This document shows positions 54,091-64,000 of a DNA stretch of 64,000 bases, piece by piece. Numbering within the stretch: position 1 is the stretch's first letter; every line of letters begins with the position of its first letter. The notes beneath the pieces are model-generated. The model had not been told where the DNA came from and made no database searches. It saw nothing but the letters and a program-made list of their open reading frames with translations. The DNA is from Ascarosepion bandense (Eukaryota; Mollusca; Cephalopoda; Sepiida; Sepiidae). The DNA is taken from positions 3,692,001 to 3,756,000 of the forward strand of contig JBBBDQ010000420.1 of assembly GCA_037127315.1 (NCBI GenBank). Direction: 5' to 3'. The translations under genes and the position numbers were made by a program.

Positions 54091-54660
54091 CAGAAATTGC
54101 ATTTATTTTCAATTTTTTTAGTTAAATTGATTACCTGATGCATATGATCCATTATTGTACATAATTAGGTTAAAATAAAATTTGTGTTTTATATGAATAC
54201 TAACGTATAAAAATGTTGGTGTAGTAGAGTGGAAGCCATATGTCATAGATTCCCGGTAGGGGCGTATAATAGATTCGAGGGAAGGAACACGAGACCCTTG
54301 CACCGGCCCTGGACGATATTATTTAAGAACGTAACTCGGGATTCTTGGTAAATCTTTTTGCTTGCAGTTATAAGCCTGATTCGTAAATAAGAAAATTCAA
54401 TGATCATTAATGTATCCTAAACTAAGTAGAAGACAAAATATTAATTAACCATTAAAATATAAATAAGATTCATCTGCATTAAAAAGTTTTCTTTACTCGT
54501 TCGTACAATCCTTGATAAACTTTTGACTGTGGTGCATGTATCTTATCAGATTGGTTGTCATAATAATTTTTGTCTTGACTAATTGCTCAAAGAGGCTTTG
54601 TATACTTGAATCAAAGTGTCTCTTTATTGACGTGCTGCTCTCTCATTCATTATATTATTC
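54091..54660. other. No gene seen
   Basis: AT-rich. A GC-richer stretch 54240-54315 (ttcccggtaggggcg, cttgcaccggccctgg) matches nothing I can name. Confidence 0.4.
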
Positions 54661-54663
54661 ACT

Positions 54664-55596
54664 GATAATAATAATAATAATAATAATAATAATAGTAAAA
54701 TTACTACTAATAATAATGACAGTAATAGTAGTGTAATAATAATACTACTAATAATATTCAATAAAAATTTTACTTAATAATAATAACAACAAAAGTATTA
54801 GTAGTGTAATAATAGCAATAATAACAATAATCAATAAAAATAATAACAGTAGTAGTAGTAGAGTAATAATCATAATCAATAATAATAATAGCAATATTAG
54901 TAGTAGTGTAATAATAATAATGATATATTGTATTAGTATGGTAAAAGTAATAATAATATTTAATTATAATAATAATTCAGTAGTAGTAGAGTAATAATAT
55001 TCCATAATGATATTTTTTTTAATCATATCACCCCGAGCAAGGCGGTAACGCCACTGATGTGAATGGGGGCTACATAGGAGTGAAAAGATTGGAAAAGAGA
55101 AAGCCGGAAACCACATCCTAAAAAGGGAACAAGGGATGAGCCTCTTCACCTGTTCAATAGACGGGGGTGGAGTGTGAACCGGGCGATAGTTTAGTCTATC
55201 TAATCCAATTGAAAAAAAAGTGTAATAATAATAACATTCAACAACAAAAGTAATAATAGCAGTAATGGTAGTATAATAATAATATTCAATAATAATAATA
55301 TTTATTAGTAATAGTAGTAACAACAGTATTAGAAGTGTAATAATAATATCAAATATTAATGACAACAGTAGTAACAGTAATGTAATATTAATGTAATATT
55401 AATCAATAATGTAATATTAATGTAATATTATAATAATAATTAATAAAAATGATAACAATAGTATTAGTGGTGTAATAATAATATTAAAAAATGATAATGA
55501 CTGTAGTAGTGAAATAATAAAAATAATAATAATCAATAATAATATTCAATAATAATAATAATAATAAATAATAGAATAGTAATAATAATAATAATA

Positions 55597-55650
<54 letters not shown>

Positions 55651-55660
55651 TAGAACAGAA
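54664..55660. repeat. Degenerate (TAA)n / (TAG)n tract, ~1 kb
   Basis: Mostly taa, tag and taata units with interspersed tcaataa. The longest pure run is 55590-55645. Interrupted at 55018-55222 by Repeat D and ended at right by the RLE-LINE. Confidence 0.95.
55018..55222 (-). mobile_element. Repeat D, complete unit inserted in (TAA)n
   Basis: ttaatcatatcaccccgagc to tagtctatctaatccaattg with A/T runs at both ends. The flanking (TAA)-type sequence on both sides shows a discrete insertion. Confidence 0.85.
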
Positions 55661-55662
55661 TA

Positions 55663-56999
55663 GAGTTATGGCCATTAATAGCCTTGCAATCCCAGTTGTC
55701 CAATATAGCTTCAACATCTTAAACTGGACTCTAAACGACATCAGGCGAATGGATGCTAAAACAAGAAAGCTTCTTTCTAAGCATAGGATGCATCACCCAA
55801 AGGCTGATGTAGACCGTCTATACATACCCTGTAAAGAAGGTGGAAGGGGTCATATTCAGCTGGAATTGTCATACAAGACAACAACTATTGGCTTACTAAC
55901 ATACATAGAAACAACAAAGGATTGGATGATACAATTAGTAAGGCAACATGAAGAAAGAAAGAAACATATTCAATAATAAAAGAAGGCAGTAAATACAAAC
56001 AAGAATTACAGTTAGTAGATTCTGTAGAAAAGCAAAACAGTAGCCAAGAACCAACTATTGCGGCAAAAAATATGAAAATGAAAGCCAAAGATAAAGCTCT
56101 TGAAAAGATGAAACAGCGCTGGCAAGACAAACCTCTGCATGGCCAATATCCAGTACGTGCCAATAAATCCAATGTTGACAAAGTTAATACTCATCGATGG
56201 TTACGTGCATCTGGATTAAAGTCTGAAACTGAAGGATTTATACTTGCAGCACAAGACCAAAGTCTTTTCACGAGAAACTTTCAGGCAAATATTATGCATA
56301 ATAATATGGATCCAAAATGCAGGTTTTGTGATAAACACCAAGAAACAATAGACCACCTAATCTCAGGCTGTTCTGTGCTTGCCCCAAACGAATATAAAAA
56401 TCGCCACGATAGAGTTGGGCAATATTTACATTGGGCAATGTGCAAACATTATGGAAAAGCTGTAAACAAACACTGGTATGAACATCATCCAGCACCGGTT
56501 ACAGAAATAGAAGATGTAACCATTCTATGGGATTACACCATCTACACAGACAGAAAAATTGAAGCAAACAGGCCAGACATTATTGTTAAAAACCAGAAGG
56601 AGAAAACTTGTCTATTAATTGATATGGCTTGTCCAGCGGATTGTAACATAGCAATCAAGGAATTTGAAAAACTGTCAAAATATAAAGACCTGGAAATTGA
56701 AATAGAAAAAATGTGGAAATTGAAAACAAGAGTTGTGCCAGTGATAGTAGGTGCACTTGGAATGATAAAAAATGGAACAAAACAACACATTGAAAGAATC
56801 CCTGGAAACCCCAGCTTAAGAGATATACAAAAAATTGTCTTATTAAGTACAGCCCAAACACTAAGGAAAACGTTATCTATGTAATGCTGGGGATGATAGG
56901 GAAGATAGAAAGACATGAAATGGAGTCATAACAACACGCCACTACCTGCCTTAGGACTCCCCGCAGACTTGGTTGGTAGTGAGACCAATGCAGAAATCG
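55663..56999 (+). pseudogene. RLE-LINE (R2/R4/Dong-like), 3' half: post-RT region, CCHC finger and endonuclease
   Basis: The protein would nick target DNA for target-primed reverse transcription. 55668-55970 encodes SLAIPVVQYSFNILNWT, MDAKTRKLLSKHRMHHP and LYIPCKEGGRGHIQLEL, the post-RT block of R2-type elements. One frameshift near 55975 leads to 56072-56884 (270 codons). There lies a finger C83-x2-C86-x8-H95-x4-C100 (CRFCDKHQETIDHLISGC), then a restriction-like endonuclease pattern RPD (D169)-x14-D184 (LLIDMACP) and a C-terminus RKTLSM. The 3' UTR runs to about 56999. The 5' part with the RT is missing, and the left edge is in (TAA)n. (TAA)-like sequence resumes at about 57020. Near-identical to 43209-43823. 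Confidence 0.88.
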
Positions 57000-57694
57000 A
57001 AATATGATGAAAAATGACATAATAATAATAATAGCAGTATAATAATACGTAGTTGTTTGAAGAGCACACCAAAAGAAACGATAAGTTGTCTCGTCACATA
57101 TTCCTAACTTTTGGCCTTGATTCGATATTACGTTAGTCTGCCATAAAATTATAAATGTACACACTCAGTGAGAACCAAAATCGTTAAAATAAAACTGTAC
57201 AATAGAGTAGAGCTACTGGAACTTTCAAGGAGAGTAAGGCATAAAATACAACAGCGGTGAGCTACTGGAACTTTCGAGAAGCCTAAGGCGTGAAATACAA
57301 CAAAGGAGAGATACTGAATCTTTCAAGGAGATTAAAGCATTCCTCGTTTCTTGAAGTAGTTCGTTTCCTGGATCTGAAAATATGTATGACACTCTTGCAG
57401 AGACATGGGGAATGCTGCGTAATCAGACCGATGATCAAATGACTATCCAAACTTCACAGAATTTGCTAAGCACCTCATAATCATCAATGTTGGTTGGTTT
57501 GTTTTTATGGCATATCAACACCTCGGCAGGTCATTTATTGCCAACTACATTTTATTTATTACTGGTAATACCTTTTTCCTTTCAACAATTATTTGTTGTT
57601 TTTTTTATATAAGTTTTGTGTTTAGTAATACTTTTTCTTTTCGAGTATCAAGATTCATTGGGATTTGTTTTTAATGGCAGGGTCCTCAAGTCCT
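57000..57694. other. No gene seen; a short duplicated unit
   Basis: agctactggaactttc.ag.ag occurs at about 57211 and 57259, each followed by taaggc.taaaatacaacag-like text (48-bp spacing), with a third diverged unit near 57306. The rest is unassigned. Confidence 0.5.
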
Positions 57695-57698
57695 ACCC

Positions 57699-57972
57699 TT
57701 GTTATTTAACCCATAACTGGAGGGAAGAGACGGATTAATGCATTTCACAAGGTTACCAGTGCTTAAATGAATGCAGGGTATTCAACTGGAATTCAAACTC
57801 GGCTCACCGATTTCTCTTTCCGAACCGATATCCACTGCACCACAACGCACATCCGTCACTAAACGCTTACAGCACTAGGTATTCCCAAGCGGTCACCCAT
57901 CTGGCTCAACGTTGCTTAACTTCGATGATCTAGCGAGAACCGGTGTATTCAGCGTGTTAGGTCGTAAGCCTT
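57699..57972 (-). mobile_element. Composite SINE: 5S rRNA head + tRNA-SINE body, copy 2
   Basis: The minus strand reads a 5S rRNA-like head (57972 to 57864), a short linker tttagtgac, a tRNA head ggatgtgcgttgtggtgcag, and a body ending gttatgggttaaataac at 57699. Order, linker length and 3' end equal those of 11118-11402. The difference is a deletion of about 14 bp within the 5S part. Confidence 0.88.
57864..57972 (-). rRNA. 5S rRNA-like sequence with internal deletion
   Basis: The minus strand reads ggcttacgacctaacacgc, accggttctcgctaga, catcgaagttaagcaacg, gagcc, agatgggtgaccgcttgg and gaatacctagtgctgtaag. The tggtcagtactta segment is missing, which removes part of the internal promoter region. 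Confidence 0.85.
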
Positions 57973-58779
57973 AATCATCAATGTATTTATCGAAATGTAT
58001 TTTATCGCTCCTCGATAATTTTTAAAAAATATTTTCATGTATGAAAACATCAACATGTTGATTATCTCAGTTCTGCAAAATATATTTTGAACAAATTTTT
58101 TAAATCTATATATCTGCGACATATTCCAGTTTCGAAAAATTGGAACATCTCGATTTCCATACAAATATAAATATGAATGAGCAGGAACATCCAACCAAAT
58201 GATAACATGTGCAACACGTACCCTGCAAGTGAAATGATTAAAGACTTCTTTCAGTTTGTTTTATCTGCTCCATATTATCACCGTAATTCGCCAATGTTCA
58301 AAGATGAAGCAGCCATTTTGGATCGGATCGATTGTTATCTCAGTGTATGTCATCATCATTGCTAAAGCAATGAGCATTATCATTTATTCTAGTCACATTC
58401 TTATTTGTAATCAGTGTTCGTTGCCTTTACATTACAAATGGCAATCCGTCTCCACTGAAAGCCGCCTGTTAAATATTTTTATGCATCTTAGTTTTGCAAC
58501 AATAAGACAATTTCTCCAGTGGCCCTCTACCTGTCAAGTCAACATTCTTCATTTTCATAAATAATACAATTATTTTCATTCATTTATTGTATTTATTTTA
58601 AGAGATAATACATTCTGATTTTCTTCTTTTTTTTATCTTTTTTCTTTCTACACATGCAACATTACTTTTTGTTATTCAAGTTTTTCTTCGAATTTATTTT
58701 ATCGCTGTTATCCTTTCCTTTCTTCTGATTAATTCACTGTTCTTCTAACAACCTTCCTAAGTTTACAATTTTCATTCTT
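57973..58779. other. No gene recognised
   Basis: Frames at 58177-58365 and 58256-58564 have no family resemblance. T-rich from 58570. Confidence 0.4.
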
Positions 58780-60190
58780 TCTCGCCGTCTCTTTTGTAAA
58801 TATGTTTTCTTGTTTTCTCGCCGGCTCTCCTGTAATTGTCTTTCTCATTTTCTTGCCGTCTCTCCTCTAACAATGTTTACTTTTCAAGCCGTCTCTCCTC
58901 TAACAATATTCCTTCTTTTCCAGCCGTCTTTCATCCAACTATGTTTCTTCTTTTCATGTCGTCTCTCCTCTAACTCTGCATTTTTTCACGCCGTCTCTTC
59001 TCTAACTTTGTTTCTTCTTTTCTCGCCGTTTCTTCTCTAAGTATATTTCTTCTTTTCTCGCAGTCTCTCCTCTAACTATGTATCTTCTTTTCTCGCCGTC
59101 TCTCCTCTAACTCTGCATTTTTTTAACGCCGTCTCTCCTCCAACTATGTTTCTTCTTTTCTCGCCGTCTCTTCTCTAAGTATATTTCTTCTTTTCTCGCA
59201 GTCTCTCCTCCAACTATGTTTCTTCTTTTCTAGCCGTCTCTCCTCCAACTATGTTTCTTCTTTTCTAGCCGTCTCTCCTCCAACTATGTTTCTTCTTTTC
59301 TAGCCGTCTCTCCTCCAACTATGTTTCTTCTTTTCTAGCCGTCTCTCCTCCAACTATGTTTCTTATTTTCTAGCCGTCTCTCCTCCAACTATGTTTCTTC
59401 TTTTCTAGCCGTCTCTCCTCCAACTATGTTTCTTCTTTTCTAGCCGTCTCTCCTCCAACTATGTTTCTTATTTTCTAGCCGTCTCTCCTCTAACTATGTT
59501 TCTTTTCTCTCCGTCTCTCCTCCAACTATGTTTCTTCTTTTCTAACCATCTCTCCTCCAACTATGTTTCTTCTTTTTTAGCCGTCTCTCCTCCAACTATG
59601 TTTCTTCTTTTCTAGCCGTCTCTCCTCTAACTATGTTTCTTCTTTTCTAGCCGTCTCTCCTCCAACTATGTTTCTTCTTTTCTAGCCGTCTCTCCTCTAA
59701 CTATGTTCCTTCTTTTCTAGCCGTCTCTCCTCCAACTATGTTTCTTCTTTTCTAGCCGTCTCTCCTCCAACTATGTTTCTTCTTTTCTCTCCGTCTCTCC
59801 TCTAACTCTGCATTTTTTAACGCCGTCTCTCCTCCAACTATGTTTCTTCTTTTCTAACCGTCTCTCCTCCAACTATGTTTCTTCTTTTCTAGCCGTCTCT
59901 CCTCCAACTATGTTTCTTCTTTTCTCTCCGTCTCTCCTCTAACTCTGCATTTTTTAACGCCGTCTCTCCTCCAACTATGTTTCTTCTTTTCTAGCCGTCT
60001 CTCCTCCAACTATGTTTCTTCTTTTCTAGCCGTCTTTCCTCTCACAATGTTTACTTTCCTCGCCGTCTCTTCTCTATGTTTCTTCTTTTCTCGCCGTCTC
60101 TTCTCTAAATATGTTTCCTATTTTCTCGCTTTCCCTCCTCTATGTTTATTTTTTACTAGCTGTCTCTCCTCTAAATCTGCTTCTTCTTTT
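58780..60190. repeat. 35-bp minisatellite, ~1.4 kb
   Basis: The unit tttcttcttttctagccgtc + tctcctccaactatg is repeated about 40 times, most regular from 59190 to 60020 and diverged at both edges. Variants (ctctgcattttttaacgcc) recur at 59806 and 59943, 137 bp apart, which marks a four-unit higher-order repeat. Strongly pyrimidine-rich on the plus strand. Confidence 0.97.
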
Positions 60191-60514
60191 CTCGTCGTTA
60201 TTTTTTCATTTTTTGTTTCTTCATCTAACATTCCTTTTGACTTTTTTCTTTTTCTAATTGATGTCTTCCGTGATATTCGAATTGTTAAATTTTAGTTTAA
60301 ATTTCACGCTTGAATCGTACATGTTTTTCACTACAATTAATCTCAATGTTTAACAACCGTCATTTTTTTAAATTAGTTTTTTGCTTTCCTTTCCTTTTCA
60401 CCCTTTAACTATCGAGTTGGTAAACCACTCATGATTCTTGGGACACGCTTCTACTACCTACTACCTTCTCCCCGCGTTAATATAGTAGACAATCAGTTAA
60501 ACATAACATGGTCG

Positions 60515-60562
60515 AAGTGGACCGACACGCAAGTGGACCGACACGAAGTGGACCGACACGCA
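60515..60562. repeat. Short tandem repeat aagtggaccgacacg(ca), three units
   Basis: Units at about 60516, 60531 and 60546 with 15-17-bp spacing. No gene is seen in 60190-60735 otherwise. Confidence 0.85.
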
Positions 60563-60736
60563 AAATTAGTTATCTGAAAGTACACTGGAAGAAATAAGTA
60601 GATTTCAGAATCAGATCTGTTTCGAAAGTGTTTTTAGAGGTAGGTCTCGACCTGATTTAATTCTTTGTTGAATTTCTAATAGATATCACGATTTAAAACT
60701 TAGTAACTTTCTTTAAATAGTAGTAGATAGGCTTTT

Positions 60737-60812
60737 GTATCGCCCGGTACATACTCCCCACATTATCTTGAATAGGAGTAGAGGCTCAACCATTGTTTCC
60801 TGTTTAATTTTA
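60737..60812 (+). mobile_element. Repeat D fragment, inverted relative to the others
   Basis: gtatcgcccggt, ccccacattatcttgaatag, agaggctcaaccattgtttc is the reverse complement of the Repeat D block order seen at 16953-17147. Confidence 0.6.
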
Positions 60813-60814
60813 AT

Positions 60815-61760
60815 TGTTAACTTAAGGGCCAGACTACACCACTTCTTGCCATAGATTTTGAAGTAACGGTTCCATTGAGCTATAGCTGCAGTGCATCTAG
60901 GAGAGAATCAGGGCAAACTCTTTGGTTTTTGCTGATTATTTATTTATTTTAATTCTTTTTTGTTTTTGTGGACGTGGGGTTATACAACACTCTATTCCAG
61001 AGATAATCAATTCAATTCGGAGATTAGGGCACTAGTTTTGGGGGCAGAATGTTTGAATAAGTTTGGGAGAAGAGCTTCCCTTATATAGTACCAAAAGCTC
61101 TTCCAGTTTATCTAATCATAGCGAAAACAGTTCTATGGAACGGTAAGTCAGGGGATGTCTGAACACAGACTAGGGAAAGATCTGACGCGTCAATAGGTGG
61201 GGGTGGTAAAACTTGCTTAGCATTTGACAGAGCAGGATGTTACAAAAAGGTCGAGGATATTCGCCTGCTATCCCGTCGCATTCGTTGAAATATCTGCTTT
61301 CCTCATCTGTTTTGTTATAGAAGACTACTCTTTGTCTTGAACATTGAAATCAACACATATGAAAGTTGGCTGAAGAAAATTCGGTGAGGATATTGTCAAT
61401 ATTTTCTGATATTCCATCGAAGATTACCGAATCTCCATACTGAGGTCTATACAGAGCAAAAATGAATGTGATACTATGTGTAGGGGCCACGCAGAAACAC
61501 ATATACGGGAGAATATGGTCCTTATATTTGTGACACTGTCACAACGAAACCCGTTCTTGAAGTTGGCACCTAGTCGTGATCGTGACGCTTAAAGCGGGTT
61601 TATTTTGTTATGAATGAGTAGCCCGAGAGTATGATCTCTTGCAACAGGATTGAGACATTGATACCCGTTTCAAGCAGGGACATGATAGAGATGGAGTTTA
61701 ATTTCTAGAAAGTTAGAATATAAACTCCTTACATTAGTATAAGACATGGTGTACCTGGAG
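60815..61760 (-). pseudogene. Jockey-like LINE endonuclease domain relic
   Basis: The minus strand reads, across frames, ILLQEIILSGYSFI, YSPVYVF, FALYRPQYGDSVIFDGISEN, IDNILTEFSSANFHMC, NKTDEESRYF, PDLPFHRTVFA and, further on, KSMARSG. This order is that of the APE-type endonuclease and the linker after it (the usual GDFN follows ANFH.C, here destroyed). Numerous stops. Confidence 0.65.
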
Positions 61761-61764
61761 TCTA

Positions 61765-62439
61765 CTATGTACAATTTAATTGCTTTAATGTTTGTTTTGG
61801 TTGGTTAGGAAAGATAACTAGTAGATAATGAAACAGACACCCATAAATAACCTGAGTTGACTCTCCCATAACATACTGCAGTGACAGTATCCATCCGCAT
61901 GGTATCGAGAGACCCCCTCCTGTGACTACTGCACGTTTCAGAAACCATTTAGATAATAACAGTACAATAAACCTGATATTATACACCTGCTTCCTTCAGA
62001 GTTACTCGTAAATTCGGGGACCTGACTATCAGGCGGCACCAAAACACAGAAAACGTTTTCTTTCTGCACCTTTAACGAGGGGACAATAACCCAATAAATA
62101 TTCAGGTGCGATACTCCGAGTATGTGCGTTTTATCCGCCTAGAGGTTAGGGCAACAGAGCTATTCTTTGGGTCAGAAACATCGTACCGACCAGAGATCTA
62201 GGAAACCAAAACAAGTCTGCTCATATACATGAGAACTGAAATACACATTGGGAGAAACTGGGGTGACGAACGTTACTCAGGGGTGCATGTACATCTACCT
62301 CCATTTGAGTCATCAGAAACATAGTCGTTAGGCATGCCGGGAATAATTATTTATGCTATTTAAGGGGAAAAAAGGAAGAGTTTAGAATTAAAATTACAAT
62401 TACTGTCACAGCTGACGTCCTAACTACCATTACACACGG
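61765..62439. other. No gene recognised
   Basis: Lies between the two Jockey-like parts that face away from each other. Probably degraded LINE, but no motif is decisive. Confidence 0.3.
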
Positions 62440-63700
62440 AATTAGTGAAGGCCTTGACAACACACATACCGCAAGGAGTATAGAATTAGATAACTCAAAG
62501 GGTTTTCGCAGAGTATTGCAGAAAGATTTGCTACACAAGCTCTCCAGTTATTAAACTACTTATATAAAATCCTTCCTAACATGTAGATCCCTGAAGGTAG
62601 ATATTAACAGTCAATCCTTCGTGGCCCTGGTGTTCTCAGGGGTCACTTCTTGGACTAACCCTATTCTTGATTTACATAAACGATCTACCTAAGAATATAT
62701 TCCGATCTTTTGTAAACATCTATGCAGATGGTACAACGGTATATGGGTACTTCTCCAAAAGTCTTGAAGATCAGAGATTGACAGCTGACCTCTCTTCCGA
62801 TCAAACACTCACTTCACAGTAGGCAAAATTGGCTGATTGATTTCAATGCCTATAAAGCCAAACTGGTTACATTGCATGACCGCCGATCAGACCCGATGAG
62901 TCACGATGAACGGATGTCCCCTCGAAAGGGCCCGTAACTTGAGAGAATATTTGGCCTCGAACTCACACCCGACCTCAGGTGGAATTCTCTATATATGATC
63001 CATCGCTAAAGATGTAGGTAAAATTATCGGCTTCCTGTAACATTCCAGTAAGTACCCTACTTCTCAGACTGTTGTCTACCTTTATAATACAAGATTAGGC
63101 CGAAAATAGAAGACCGTTGACATATTTAACCAGACCTCATATTCCAGTCTTTATAGATTTAAAAGGCGTCTCTGGATCCTTTTTGGAGAAGATTTATGTT
63201 CCACACTCAATCCTCTCCCTCTCATGAACACGATGTAGGGAAGCACTGCTCTATCGCTACTTCAATGGAAAATGCTCGGATGATCAACATTCGTTCCGCC
63301 AAGTCAAAGCTTTACGGCTTAAATAGTAGCAAATCATCCACTCCCTTCATATTCCATCGGTGGGTAGTAAATCTCACTCAAGCAGATTTTCCCACAAATC
63401 ACTGGCCAATGACCAAGCTCTCAAGAGGATGTTTCCCCGATCACTACAATCGTGACAGTTTCAACCGTTATCTTCTCTTTCTGTCCATCAACAGACACCC
63501 CCTAACACACTAACTCGCATCCATTCTCTCAAACACTCTTCCCATCTGCCCAACCCTGAGCCTCGGTATCCTTACCCGTCTATCACCCTCCTTCTGACAT
63601 TTCCTATATCTAACCTCTCTTTCTCTTCACATTCCCTATGTAACCCCCTGCGCAATAGTGGCAGTGGAATGCCTTGCTTGTGGTGAAATGATTAAATAAT
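62440..63700 (+). pseudogene. Jockey-like LINE RT to 3' end, degraded
   Basis: Blocks: DNSKGFRRVLQKDLLHKLSSY (family D.SKAFDRVWH..LL.KL), ILSN-like with SLKVDINSQSF, VFSGVTSWT (VPQGS..GP), IFYINDLP-like, YADG at 62721-62732 (family YADD), then thumb/C-terminal blocks parallel to 8640-9180. The 3' end has ccctgcgcaatagtggcag and aatgccttgcttgtggtga, then an (AAAT)n tail 63690-63732. Stops and frameshifts throughout. The catalytic second D is lost. Confidence 0.75.
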
Positions 63701-63734
63701 AAAAAAAATAAAAAATAAATAAATAAATAAATAC

Positions 63735-64000
63735 AGAATACTGCTGTCACATCGCGTCGGTTGTCCCTGATATTCTTCTCTGGCTTCTTGACAAAATCCA
63801 ACAAAGATCCCGATTGATGGTAGCTCAGCTCCAGTCACTTTCTCACCGACTTAATGTGGCTTGCCTCTGTCTATTCTAGAAATACTTTCAGAGCTTCTGC
63901 TGTGATGAGCTAAGCTCCCTGATGCCCCCACTGCATGAATTTACTCGAATTACTAGAGTAGCGTCTAGGTCTTTTACAGTGAGACCAATCCAATGTAACA
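63735..64000 (+). pseudogene. Second Jockey-like LINE copy, runs off the window
   Basis: Starts at tactgctgtcacatcgcgtc (EYCCHI block), then LLDKIQQRSRLM, LQSLSHRLNVACLCLF, a stop, and DELSSLMPPLHEFTRITRVA. It follows directly after the (AAAT)n tail of the previous copy. Same truncation region as 37735-38378. Confidence 0.8.

Noticed and set aside
56542..56916. 124-codon minus-strand frame, repeated at 43374-43820
   Set aside because: Shadow of the RLE-LINE endonuclease. It recurs only because the two copies are near-identical.
58780..60190. 35-bp array as a CRISPR array or as a coding repeat domain
   Set aside because: Repeats are head-to-tail without spacers, and 35 is not a multiple of three, so no repeat protein is encoded.

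Overview
The window is AT-rich eukaryotic (metazoan) intergenic DNA. It has no recognisable host protein-coding gene: every reading frame with family resemblance belongs to a transposable element, and nearly all are broken. The organism is best described as a lophotrochozoan, plausibly a cephalopod mollusc. The reasons are the dense tRNA-derived SINEs, several non-LTR retrotransposon families, mariner/Tc1 relics, a Penelope-like fragment, hammerhead-ribozyme repeats and very abundant (AT)n, (CA)n, (TAA)n and (GAAA)n tracts. That placement is inference, not a measured match.

Layout. 0-9 kb: a mariner relic, SINEs, RTE-like LINE fragments (one locally duplicated), and a complete but dead 1.23-kb mariner with TIRs and TA duplications. 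9.6-11.4 kb: microsatellites, an inverted-repeat unit carrying a type II tRNA-like gene, then a composite 5S rRNA + tRNA SINE. 13-24 kb: LINE 3' ends, one with a 103-bp internal tandem amplification, and two further SINE families. 24.4-26.7 kb: a 2.3-kb A/G-only-like tract. 27-40 kb: LINE 3' ends, a second 5S rRNA fusion, and SINEs with intact target-site duplications. 41.4-42.5 kb: a palindrome with a hammerhead-like core and a Penelope-type GIY-YIG endonuclease fragment. 43.1-43.8 and 55.7-57.0 kb: two near-identical copies of a LINE with a restriction-like endonuclease, both starting inside (TAA)n. 46.4-47.4 kb: a Tc1-like 3' end abutting an inverted-repeat MITE. 49.3-50.4 kb: the longest open frame, a 5'-truncated RTE-like reverse transcriptase, with its empty site preserved about 0.7 kb upstream. 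52.2-52.5 kb: two complete hammerhead ribozymes on the minus strand. 57.7-58.0 kb: the second 5S-tRNA composite SINE. 58.8-60.2 kb: a 35-bp minisatellite. 60.8-64 kb: a Jockey-like endonuclease relic (minus) followed by a Jockey-like RT relic (plus).

The elements do not form a cooperating gene system. They are layers of parasitic DNA in which LINE machinery presumably mobilised the SINEs. The most interesting signals are the two hammerheads 290 nt apart with covarying stem I, and the repeated 5S rRNA-tRNA composite SINE with the same junction and the same 3' end in two distant copies. For brevity the recurring families are called SINE-A (main tRNA SINE), SINE-B, SINE-C, RTE-like LINE, Jockey-like LINE, RLE-LINE, and repeats D, E and F.
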